The notes under the pieces: model-generated
The model's database searches: none
What the model was told of the DNA's origin: nothing
The model's input: only the letters and a program-made list of their open reading frames with translations
Shown: in pieces, positions 23,821 to 34,000 of the stretch
Layout: every line of letters begins with the position of its first letter
Numbering within the stretch: position 1 is the first letter of the stretch
Source of the DNA: Onthophagus taurus
Lineage: Eukaryota > Arthropoda > Insecta > Coleoptera > Scarabaeidae
Direction of reading: 5' to 3'
Length of the DNA stretch: 64,000 nt
NCBI RefSeq assembly: GCF_036711975.1
Contig: NC_091968.1
Coordinates: forward strand, 22,940,001-23,004,000
Made by a program: the position numbers and the translations under genes

Positions 23821-24304
23821 CTCGCATATCAATGACATAAAAGGTAGAAAAAGACTTAATTACACAACTTTATTTATTTTCTTGTTTTATACATCCTAAA
23901 AATAAATACATGTACATCTCTGGTATAAAGAATGTATATATACATCTAATAATTCAATTTCGATTATTTTTGGATTACAACTGATTTTTACTTTTTATTT
24001 ATATCTTTTTTTGTTTGACATATTAATACCGAGTGATACATTCAATCAAATCACGCGCTAACTTCACGTGGATCAAACAATCACTCAGTATATATACATT
24101 TATTATTGATTTTTTAATTTTTCTTCACTCGTATAGCAGATATGTTTATTTTTTTTAAATTCCTGATAAACCAGCAGATGATAGATATTAAAATTCCCAA
24201 AAATGCGTATTTCTCATATCACAGAACGGAAACTTTCTTACCCTCATAAAATAAATTAAGCATAAATAATTTTTTAATTAATTAACACATTACATTTATT
24301 TAAT
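23821..24304. other. Spacer between repeat block 1 and the zinc-finger exons
   Basis: Low-complexity AT-rich sequence with TATATATACATT-type runs and no gene. It includes the 3' UTR side of the zinc-finger exons. Confidence 0.4.
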
Positions 24305-24596
24305 TTAAAGTAGCCGTTCGCATTCCTCCGTTATAATCGTATCATCTTCATCTGATTCGGTTAAAATTCCATCATCATCACCTGACCAATGATCAAACTC
24401 TTCTTTGTGATGTTCCAACGACATCAACGATGGGAATAAACTATCGCAAGCCGAACACCTAAACAAACATTAATCCCAATTTTCTTTTTTTTTTGGTTTT
24501 AAACTTACCCAAAATGTCTTTTCTTTTGCTTGTGAGATGAAAGCTGCTTCGGGCAAGCAAAAGATCTATCGCAGACGTTACATGTAAGAGCTTCGT
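24305..24596 (-). CDS. Last two exons of a C2H2 zinc-finger gene (partial)
   Basis: The exons are 24596-24509 and 24458-24305 on the minus strand, joined by a 50-bp intron with GTAAGT donor and TTTAG acceptor in matching phase. They encode DEALTCNVCDRSFACPKQLS, continuing SHKQKKRHFG, a C-x2-C-x12-H-x5-H finger. A second finger follows, C-x2-C-x12-H-x5-H starting CSACDSLFPS. The tail is acidic (LTESDEDDTIITEECERLL) before TAA, with AATAAA just downstream. C2H2 pairs of this type bind RNA, DNA or protein, and I cannot name the family. The exon acceptor at 24597 demands upstream exons, but I found none up to 29 kb. The piece sits inside a tandem repeat array, so it may be a translocated gene fragment. 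Confidence 0.65.
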
Positions 24597-24599
24597 CTG

Positions 24600-24960
24600 A
24601 AAAAAAAAAAGATTTAATCTAAAAACCACGTCGCGTGGAAAAATAAATCGAATGGAAATCCGGTATCGAAAATCCTATTTTCCCATCTTTATCGTAATCC
24701 GAGTCTGTTTGAACGCGTTTCGATGTAAACTCGATTACGAATGGAAATGCGTTAATAGTTCACTTGGAAAATCGGGAAATCCATCGGGAAATAAACTTGG
24801 TTTAGTTGAATTTCATAATTATTATTGTGATAAAATTTTTTTTCAAAGAACGTGCCGAAACACGTTCCAATTTCACGTTTTCATTAGTGGGAGGATGCAC
24901 GATGAACGGAAGGATCTTGACAAAACGGACAGGATTTCTGTAGTTATAATTGCCTAAATT
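24600..24960. other. CpG-richer segment upstream of the zinc-finger exons
   Basis: This 330-bp stretch has more G+C and CpG than its surroundings. It contains imperfect hairpins such as ATCGTAATCCGAGT facing ACTCGATTACGAAT and GAACGTGCCGAAACACGTTC. A 101-codon plus-strand frame spans it, but the product matches nothing I know and no splice context supports it. It may be intron or promoter of the zinc-finger gene. Confidence 0.3.
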
Positions 24961-25835
24961 AATTTACGAATTACATTAATTAATTAATTTCATTAATTTG
25001 TATACTTTTGATATCAAATTTAGGAATATGGTCTTATTTACTTAAAATTAAAATTATTATTAAAAAAATTTAATAAAATATAAACAATTTAATATTTTAA
25101 AAAATTTCTAATAGGTGTCGCCACAATATTTTTCGTGACTTTTGTTTGATTGTAAATGTTTGTTCACAAAACGAAGTGTTTAAAAGAAAATCTTCGATTC
25201 TGTGGTGATTCTGTGTGTTTTCTTTAAATATTAAAGTTGGATAACACAGGTAAGTTTATATTTAAATTAAATCGGTTGTATTATCTACAATATTATTTGA
25301 TTTTGAACATTTTTTTCTTTGTTATTAGTGGCGTTCATGCTTCAATTTTTCTATATTTCATACTATGAGTTGTATAACTCAAGAAATCTCACTATTATTG
25401 TGTTATATTCGATAAATTAATGAATTTGTTATGATATTTAAATAATGAAAAGGGTTATAAAAAGTAAATGCAATCTGTCACTTTTTTTTACAGGTTCCTG
25501 TAAATGTTTTCGCATAAATCAATTTAAATGATAAATTAATTAATTAAACTGTATAATTTTGATTTTAAGGAGAAATTTAAAAAAATGTTGTCATTTACTT
25601 AAAATTAAAATTATTTTAAAAAAAATTTTATAAAATTTAACTAACAAAAATGATCTAATAGATTCGATAATAGATGTCGCCACAATATTTTTGTTGACGT
25701 TTTTGTTTGCTTAAAAACCACAGTGTTTAAAAGAAAATTCTTTTTAATTTTTCAGCGAAAATCTTCGATTCTACTAGTTTTTTCTGTAATGTTAAAGTTG
25801 GATAACACAGGTAAGTCGTTTATATATTTAAACTA
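24960..25835 (+). repeat. Tandem ~550-bp units with splice-like sites (block 2)
   Basis: One and a half further units of the array at 21.5-23.8 kb, in the same orientation. Donor-like AACACAGGTAAGT occurs at 25250 and 25811, and acceptor-like TTTTTTTTACAG at 25493. The donor-to-donor distance is 561 bp, close to that of block 1. Confidence 0.75.
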
Positions 25836-25949
25836 AATTGGTTGTAATATCTAAAATATTATTTGATTTTTAAAGTTTTTGTCTTAGTTGATTGAAATTT
25901 TCAATCTTTTCGGTTTTTCGTGAGTTTATGAAAATATTCAATATGTTCC

Positions 25950-26140
25950 AAGGCTTAAGACGACTAAACCTGAATGTTTCTAGTTCTAGGTCTAATGTTA
26001 GTTCTAGTTTTACACTATCACTAGAACTAACACAAGACCTAGAATTAAAATCATTCAAGACGTGCGGCTAAATCCGAGTCTTTCTAGTTCTAGATCTAGT
26101 GTTAGTTCTAATTTTACACTAGTACTATCAAAATAAGTTG
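25950..26140. repeat. CTAGTTCTAG foldback edge (solo)
   Basis: CTAGTTCTAGGTCTAATGTT and the reverse form CTAACACAAGACCTAGAATT flank TTACACTATC. A further TCTAGTTCTAGATCTAGTGT lies near 26,080. These are the edge palindromes of the repeat family at 11.7, 27.5 and 49.1 kb, here without the 118-bp body. Confidence 0.6.
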
Positions 26141-26229
26141 ACATATTTTATCAGGTTTCTTATTAATTTCATTTTTATTCAAATATCTCAATAATGTAAG
26201 GTTATAATGTAATTATAACCATAAAAGCC

Positions 26230-26335
26230 AGATAGATATGCCGGATAACCGGATATCCGACCTAAGGGGATGCCGGCTATTCGGTATCCGGCTTTTCGTA
26301 AAATCACTATCCGTTCCATCACTAGTCCCTAGTAT
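26230..26335. repeat. CCGGATATCCG-rich repeat, second copy at 58.06 kb
   Basis: TCGGTATCCGGCTTTTCGTA, then AAATCACTATCCGTTCCATC, at 26,281-26,330 recurs with two to three changes at 58,056-58,095. This suggests the conserved end of an unidentified transposon. Confidence 0.5.
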
Positions 26336-26339
26336 CGTA

Positions 26340-26580
26340 TTTCTGAACTTTTTCCATCTATCGTTGAGTCTCCACTGTTATTCTGATTCTACGTCTTGTC
26401 CTCCCTTTTTTCCTGGTTTTCCCAATTCTTTCAGGTTTAGTCTTTCATATATTGTTGTTGTTTCTTTTGGAGGTGCTTTCAGGTTGGTATCAGTTATCGA
26501 TACGAGTCGGTGGTACGTACCCAGTTCTGCTCCTCTTATTACCTCCACATCTTGTACTGTATGATCACTAAGAAAGTAAA
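26340..26580 (-). mobile_element. LINE fragment (endonuclease C-terminal region)
   Basis: The minus strand encodes VIRGAELGTYHRLVSITDTN, the 'RGAD-SDH-LV' end of a non-LTR AP endonuclease, and then YERLNLKELGKPGKKG before stops. Confidence 0.5.
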
Positions 26581-26599
26581 CAATTAATTATTACCTGTA

Positions 26600-26800
26600 G
26601 AATTAACGTTATTTTCGTTTCGACATACTCTGATTCTTCTTCTAAACGATTTCAACCTCATAGAGGCCTTCAAAGCATTGGAAAGGGCAGCAGAAAGACA
26701 GGGGCTACAGGTAAATACGTCCAAAACATAATATATGAAGGTTAGTATAACAGGCCAAGACCTACCAGGGGTTGTGGTGCCAATGATGGATGGGTGGATC
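26600..26800 (+). mobile_element. LINE fragment (RT palm region)
   Basis: The plus strand encodes FKALERAAERQGLQVNTSKT, the block downstream of the YADD motif in RTE/CR1-like reverse transcriptases. It is in opposite strand to the preceding fragment, so the two were rearranged or inserted separately. Confidence 0.5.
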
Positions 26801-27525
26801 TAGTCTTGTATTGACAATATGTAGTCTTCTGCCAACACTATTTAGTCCTCTGCAACCTGCTGCAAGTAGTTCAAACTGATCAAATCTGAATTCCGTAGTT
26901 TAAAAACTTACACATAGGGATCTTCGTCTTCCTCTTCATAGGCAACCAACATTGTTATTTTAAATGGAATGCATATTATGTTTTTTTTTGTATATTTTGG
27001 TAGAAGATAAATCCCTCTATGCGATGAACATATCAAATCATATGGTTGTATAAGAAAAAGATCGAGAAAAAATGGGTTCTCTGAAAATATTAAATCAGCC
27101 AAAAATATTAAAGAAATTCTTTAACACCGGAAGTGTTAAAAACCTTCCAAATATGTTGATGGCTGAAGACAGCTACCAATGACCATACATTATTAATTAC
27201 TCATAATTGTTGAAACTATAATTTTTTTGACATTTAAAGCTGTCAACGACGTTATTTCGGCGCCTTCTTTGATTCTAATTTGCTGATTTACTTAAGACAG
27301 TCAAAAAAACATTTTTTTCTCGATTTTATTCTTATACAATCATATGATTTATCCTCTATCATATTGGTAATATAAAATATTGGTAGCAACGAAACAAAAA
27401 ACAATACAAACAAGCAAATATCGCCAAAAAATTCGCAACGATTAATAAAGTAACTTGTATTTAAAACATTTTTCTTTAAAACCACAAATGGCGAAGTTAT
27501 TCGCTATATTCCATACATTTGACAC
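26800..27525. other. Intergenic stretch, no gene supported
   Basis: Two short minus-strand frames (26,908-27,102 and 27,288-27,485) lack family resemblance, splice context or coding bias. CACACCCTGTA at 27,523 resembles the terminal motif of the Tc1-like elements in this window. Confidence 0.4.
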
Positions 27526-27529
27526 ACCC

Positions 27530-29440
27530 TGTATGATAACTAACTTCATGTTTAAAATGTCAACCTCAATTTTGACATATTTGTAATGTTCATTAATAAT
27601 CCTTTAAAATGATATTTATTTTCAATATTAATGAAGTTATAGTCAACTTCCGGTTAAGAATGTCAACGTCAATTTTGACATATTTGTAATCGTCGTGAAA
27701 AATCCTTTAAAATGAGTCTAAACATGATACGTTTAATTCCAATATTACTCGAGATATACGCAACTTTTGATTTGAAATGTCAATGCCATTTTGACATATT
27801 CTTAATTTTTTTAAAATGTCTTAATATTTGTCACAAAAACAAAAATTTTATAACTGTATTAACATTTAAAAATGAAATTGCTATCTTCATTGTTGCTAAC
27901 TTCGGGTTTCATGTTTTTTATTCTAACTTTTTTGTTTTTTGAGATAAATGCATCATGTTTGGACTCAATTTTGACATATTTATAATCTTCATTAAAAATC
28001 CTTTAAAATGAGTACAAACACGACATATTTATCTTCAATATTAATGAAGTTATAGTCAACTTCCGGTTAGAAATGTCAAAGTTAATTTTGACATATTTGT
28101 AATCGTCGTGAAAAATCCTTTAAAATGAGTCTAAACATGATACGTTTAATTCCAATATTACTCGAGATATAAGCAACTTCCGGTTTGAAATGTCAATGTC
28201 ATTTTGACATATTCTTAATTTTTATAAAATGTCTTAATATTTGTCACAAAAACAAAAATATAATTAAAACATTCAGAAATTAAGGTTGGTATTAATATTT
28301 AAAAATTAAACTGCTATCTTTATTGTTGCTAACTTCGGGTTTAATACATTTTATTCTAACTTTTTTGTTTTTTGAGATAAGTGCGTCATGTTTGGACTCA
28401 TTTCAAAGCTTTTTTAATGAAGATGACAAATATGTCAAAATTAACGTTGACGTTTCAAACCGGAAGTGATTGCATTTCCATTAATATCAAAGTTAAATAT
28501 GTCGAGTTTGGACTCATTTTAAAGGATTTTTTATGAAGTTGACAAATATGTCAAAATTAATAGTTGAAAGTTCGAACTTGTTGTTTTTTTCAGATAAATG
28601 CGTCATGTTTGGACTCATTTTAAAGGTGTTTTAATAAAGAATACATCATGAAACAACACCATGAAGTTGTCCATTTGTCTATTATATGATAACTAACTTC
28701 AGATTTAAAATGTCAACCTCAATTTTGACGTATTTATAATCTTCATTAAAAATCCTTTAAAATAAGTACAAACACGACCTATTTATCTTCAATATTAATG
28801 AAGTTATAGTCAACTTCCGGTTAGAAATGTCAAAGTCAATTTTGACATTTGTAATTGTCGTGAAAATCTTTTAAAATAAGCCCAAACATGATACGTTTAA
28901 CTCCATTATTACTCGAGATATAAGCAACTTCCGATTTGAAATGTCAATGTCATTTTGACACATCCTTAATTTTTATAAAATATCTTCAAGTTTGTCACAA
29001 AAACAAAAATACAATAAAAAAAATCAAAAATTAAGGTTGGTATTAATATTTAAAAATGAAATTGCTATCTTCATTGTTGCTAACTTCGGGTTTAATGTTT
29101 TTTATTCTAACTTTTTTGTTTTTTGAGATAAGTGCGTCATCTTTGGACTCATTTTAAAGGTTTTTTAATGAAGATGACAAATATGTCAAAATTGACGTTG
29201 ACGTTTCAAACCGGAAGTGATTGTATCTCCATTAATATCAAAGTTAAATATGTCGAGTTTGTGCTCATTTTAAAGGATTTTTTATGAAGTTGACAATTAT
29301 GTCAAAATTAATAGATTAAATTTCGAAATTTTTGTTTTTTTGAGAAATGCGTCATGTTTGGACTCACTTTAAAGGTTATTTTATGAAGATTCCGAATGTA
29401 ATAATAAAATTAAAGTTAAAAGCGATAAAATGTCGCTTAG
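27530..29440 (+). repeat. AT-rich ~118-bp tandem subrepeats (copy 2)
   Basis: Many diverged units contain TTTGACATATTTGTAATC, AATCCTTTAAAATGAGT and AACTTCCGGTT. They alternate with a mirrored form (GACAAATATGTCAAAATT, GGACTCATTTTAAAGG, AACCGGAAGTG), so the block is both tandem and inverted. Words such as TTGTTGCTAACTTCGGGTTT mark three larger sub-blocks. There is no open frame. Confidence 0.75.
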
Positions 29441-29786
29441 TCAAGTGATGTATAACGCGATCCAATTATAGAAAATCGAGTAAATAAGATCTGAGATTTA
29501 TTATTGCAACAAACTGTATTTATTAAAGATAGTAATAAAAAAATACAAACATTTTTTGATATTCATTTACACACTACAAAAATATTAACAAAAATATATA
29601 CTTTATTTTTATTTACGAGGTAACAAACGTATTTCTTAAAATAGAAAATCTTTACTTCTTTTCCATTTAAGGGTACCCATTAGTTGTTATCACTCAACTT
29701 GATATCACAATATATTTGTTTTTTTTTTTTATCAAATAAGTACTTATTTAAATGTAAATAACGCTCTAAATACGAACACTTAATCA

Positions 29787-31058
29787 TTAATTTGTTCCAT
29801 TTCTTTGTTGATACTTTGAAAGGCGATGTGTGATTTTCTTTCTTAAATCAACATCTCTTCGTTGATAACTGACCCCAAACACGGAATTATTTTCCTCGCA
29901 ATATCTTATGAGATATCTCCAATTATCGCAATCGGGATGATCCGTGTTTAAAACCATCGGGTTTCCCACCACGATCAATTTGCTCATAGCCCTAGTTAAC
30001 GCAACGTTCATTCTTTTCGCATTTTTAACAAATCCCAAATCGTATTTAGCATCGTACAATAACAAATCACTTTGACCACGAACCGTCGTTATAATAATAA
30101 TTCTTTTTTCGCTACCTTGATAAGCCTCGGTTGTCCCAACTTCGATTTTGGGGTAATGTCGATTTTTTAATTCTTGTTTAATACGATGTACTTGTCTTAT
30201 GTAAGGTGAAATAATTCCGATATCTTCTTGTTCGACACGAATATTATTTTGTTGCATTAAAGCCGTTACATATTTAATAACAACGCTAATTTCAACTTGA
30301 TTAAAGTAACTGGGTGATTTTCCGTTACGTTGTTCTTTGGCGATTACGGAATAAAATTCAACGGGGAATCCTTGGCGTTTATGTTGACCGGTTTGGAACA
30401 AATTTGGTACGCATAATCGACTAATTGGATCGTTTTCAGCTTTTTTATTAACGGCTCTTAATTTTCCTTCGTAAAATAGATCATTTGGGACGTGTAAAAC
30501 GAAGGGATGTGAGCGATAATTTAATTTTAACATGCTAATAAAGCGCTCGTCGTATTTTCCTTCATTATCCAATTGATATAAATCCATGTTCATTAAGCGC
30601 TCTAAAATCGATAAGGATAATCCTTTTCTTTCGGCTACTTTCGATTGGCAAACTGGTCCTAATTGTTGCGGATCCCCCGCGATTATTATTTTGGCGGTTA
30701 AAACCATACTGATGGCGATGGCAGCCTCTGGTTCCTGGGCTTGGGCGGCTTCATCGATAAAAACGTAATCGGGGATGTATTTCCCGGTGAATTTTCCGAT
30801 TAAAACTAACGTGGTAATTATAATTTTGTGCTTTGAGAGTTGGTACGGCTCAAGGCGGGTGTAATGAATCCCATCGTGGTTACTGTAACGTTTAACCAAG
30901 CTTGGGACGTCCTCCCAAGTACGACTTTCAGCGTGAATTCGGAGCAAATCACCTTTTTGGAAGTTCCCCACTTCGGCTAATTTGATTGTTAACATATCGC
31001 AAGCGGCGTTTGATGGGGCGCAAATTAAAATTTTTTCGCTCGGTTTGTGCTTGGTTAT
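29787..31058 (-). CDS. MOV10-type helicase, last exon (motifs Ia-VI)
   Basis: The exon runs from an ATTAG acceptor to TAA and encodes residues 483-905. It carries motif Ia ([10 protein letters not shown]), II ([12 protein letters not shown]), III (GDPQQLGP), IV (NYRSHP), V (TTEAYQGSE) and VI (NVALTRA), all in family order and undamaged. The tail [20 protein letters not shown] is basic. Confidence 0.95.
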   Translation of the reverse strand: MTKHKPSEKILICAPSNAACDMLTIKLAEVGNFQKGDLLRIHAESRTWEDVPSLVKRYSNHDGIHYTRLEPYQLSKHKIIITTLVLIGKFTGKYIPDYVFIDEAAQAQEPEAAIAISMVLTAKIIIAGDPQQLGPVCQSKVAERKGLSLSILERLMNMDLYQLDNEGKYDERFISMLKLNYRSHPFVLHVPNDLFYEGKLRAVNKKAENDPISRLCVPNLFQTGQHKRQGFPVEFYSVIAKEQRNGKSPSYFNQVEISVVIKYVTALMQQNNIRVEQEDIGIISPYIRQVHRIKQELKNRHYPKIEVGTTEAYQGSEKRIIIITTVRGQSDLLLYDAKYDLGFVKNAKRMNVALTRAMSKLIVVGNPMVLNTDHPDCDNWRYLIRYCEENNSVFGVSYQRRDVDLRKKITHRLSKYQQRNGTN

Positions 31059-34000
31059 CTAATAATAAATTGAAATTAAATGGTTAATATAAATATAATC
31101 GCTGAAAACGATTTTTGGATCTTAATTAACTATTATAAAATAAGCAAGAAACACAGAAGAAGAAAGAATCACGAGGAAATCTAATGAAATATCAACTTTA
31201 AATGTTGATAATGAAGACTTAGTATCTGATCAACACAAAAGTACTGGTTTTGCTGAATATCTGAAGAAAATATTCTTCTTGAGCACTCCAAATTTCACAA
31301 TTTCTGTGATATCCCAAGAGCATCATCATCAGCACCGACCGATTAGTCTATTATCTACATTATCTAAAATCTTAGAAAAAGTAATTAATTACCGTCTATG
31401 TGAAGCATTAAATGAAATGAATGTGATTCCACACTTTCAATACACCATTACGTGGTAGTTTATGTCGTTTTTAATTCTGATTCTAGATTTTCAGGATTTT
31501 GAGATTTTTTTTAAATAGCTTTTTCAAAAGTATTAATTAAACTAAACCTAGAACTTGAAATTTGTGTGCGATTTCCGGGACAATATTGATTGCTGTTGAC
31601 TATCCCCTCTATATGTATAGGAGATAAGAAGTGCCAGAATAAATTTGTTTTTATTATTATTATTACGACTGTAAAGCGGCCCATACACGACTCTTGAGGC
31701 GCCGTGCCGCAGTTGCCAATGCATATCTGGCCAGATAATAGCAAAGAAATTGGCTGGAGAATACCAATACTACTTGCAGAAAACTAAATACTTCTTATAG
31801 AGGACCAAAAATTCCTTGCGGAAGACAAATACTACCTATACAATACTAGAAACTGCTTAAAAAGATAGATATTGTCTATAGAAACCTAAATACTGCTACC
31901 AATAGACTACAAATTGGTTGCAGAATATTAATACTACTTATAGAAGATTAAATACTGCCAGCAGAAGACTAAACACTCCTTGCGGAAGACAAATACCACC
32001 TATACAATACTAGCAACTGTTTGTAGAAGAGAGATATTGTCTATGGACGGCTAGGTACTGCTACCAATAGCCAAGGAATCGGTTCTAGAATACTAATACT
32101 GCTTGCAGAAGACTAAATACTTCCTATAGAGGACTAAAAATTCCTTGCGGAAGACAAATATTACCTATACAATACTAGAAACTGCTTAAAAAGATAGATA
32201 TTGTCTATAGAAACCTAAGTACTCCTACCAATAGACTACGAATTGGTTGCAGAATACCAAATCTACTTGTAGAAGATTAAATACTGCCGGTAGAAGACTA
32301 AAAACTCCTTGAGGAAGACAAATACCACCTATACAATATTAGCAACTGTTTGTAGAAGAGAGATATTGTCTATGGACGGCTAGGTACTGCTACCAATAGC
32401 CAAGGAATTGGTTCTAGAATACTAATACTGCTTGTAGAAGACTAAATAGTTCCTATAGAGAACCAAAAATTCCTTGCGGAAGACAAATACTACCTATAGA
32501 ATACTAGAAACTGCTTAAAAAGATTGATATTGTCTATAGAAACCTAAGTACTCCTACCAATAGACTACGAATTGGTTGCAGAATACCAAATCTACTTGTA
32601 GAAGATTAAATACTGCCGGCAGAAGACTAAAAACTCCTTGCGGAAGACAAATACCACCTATACAATACTAGAAACTGTTTGTAGGAGAGATATTGTCTAT
32701 GGACGGCTAGGTACTGTTACTAATAGTCAAGGAATTGGTTCCAGAATACTAATACTGCTTGCAGAAGACTACATACTTTCTATAGAGAACCAAAAATTCC
32801 TTGTGGAAGACAAATACTACCTATACAATACTAGAAACTGCTTAAAAAGATAGATATTGTTTATAGAAACCTAAGTACTACTACCAATAGATTACAAATT
32901 GGTTACAGATTATCAATACTACTTATAGAAGATTAAATACTGCCGGCAGAAGATTAAAAACTCTTTGCGGAAGACAAATACCACCTATACAATACTAGAA
33001 ACTGTTTGTAGAAGAGAGATATTGTGTATGTACGGCTAGGTACTGCTACCAATAGCCAAGGAATTGGTTCTAGAATACTAATACTGCTTGCAGAAGACTA
33101 CATACTTTCTATAGAGAACCAAAAATTCCTTGCGGAAGACAAATACTACCTATACAATACTAGAAACTGCTTAAAAAGATAGATATTGTCTATAGAAACC
33201 TAAGTACTCCTACCAATAGACTACGAATTGGTTGCAGAATACCAAATCTACTTGTAGAAGATTAAATACTGCCGGCAGAAGACTAAAAACTCTTTGCGGA
33301 AGATAAATACCACCTATACAATACTAGAAACTGTTTGTAGAAGAGATATTGTCTATAGACGGCTAGATACTGTTACCAATAGCCAAGGAATTGGTTCCAG
33401 AATACTAATACTGCTTGCAGAAGACTAAATACTTCCTATAGAGGACTAAAAATTCCTTGCGGAAGACAAATATTACCTATACAATACTAGAAACTGCTTA
33501 AAAAGATAGATATTGTCTATAGAAACCTAAGTACTCCTACCAATAGATTACGAATTGGTTGCAGAATACCAAATCTACTTGTAGAAGATTAAATACTGCC
33601 GGCAGAAGACTAAAAACTCCTTGCGGAAGACAAATACCACCTATACAATACTAGCAACTGTTTGTAAAAGAGAGATATTGTCTATGGACGGCTAGGTACT
33701 GCTACCAATAGCCAAGGAATTGGTTCCAGAGTACTAATACTGCTTGCAGAAGGCTAAATACTTCCTATAGAGGACTAAAAATTCCTTACGGAAGACAAAT
33801 ACTACCTATACAATACTAGAAACTACTTAAAAAGATAGATATTGTCTATAGAAACCTAAGTACTCCTACCAATAGACTACGAGCAGAATACCAAATCTAC
33901 TTGTAGAAGATTAAATACTGCCGGCAGAAGACTAAAAACTCTTTGCGGAAGATAAATACCACCTATACAATACTAGAAACTGTTTGTAGGAGAGATATCG

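Noticed and set aside
27288..27485. 65-codon minus-strand hydrophobic frame
   Set aside because: No start context, splice signals or resemblance to a known protein; composition fits AT-rich non-coding DNA.
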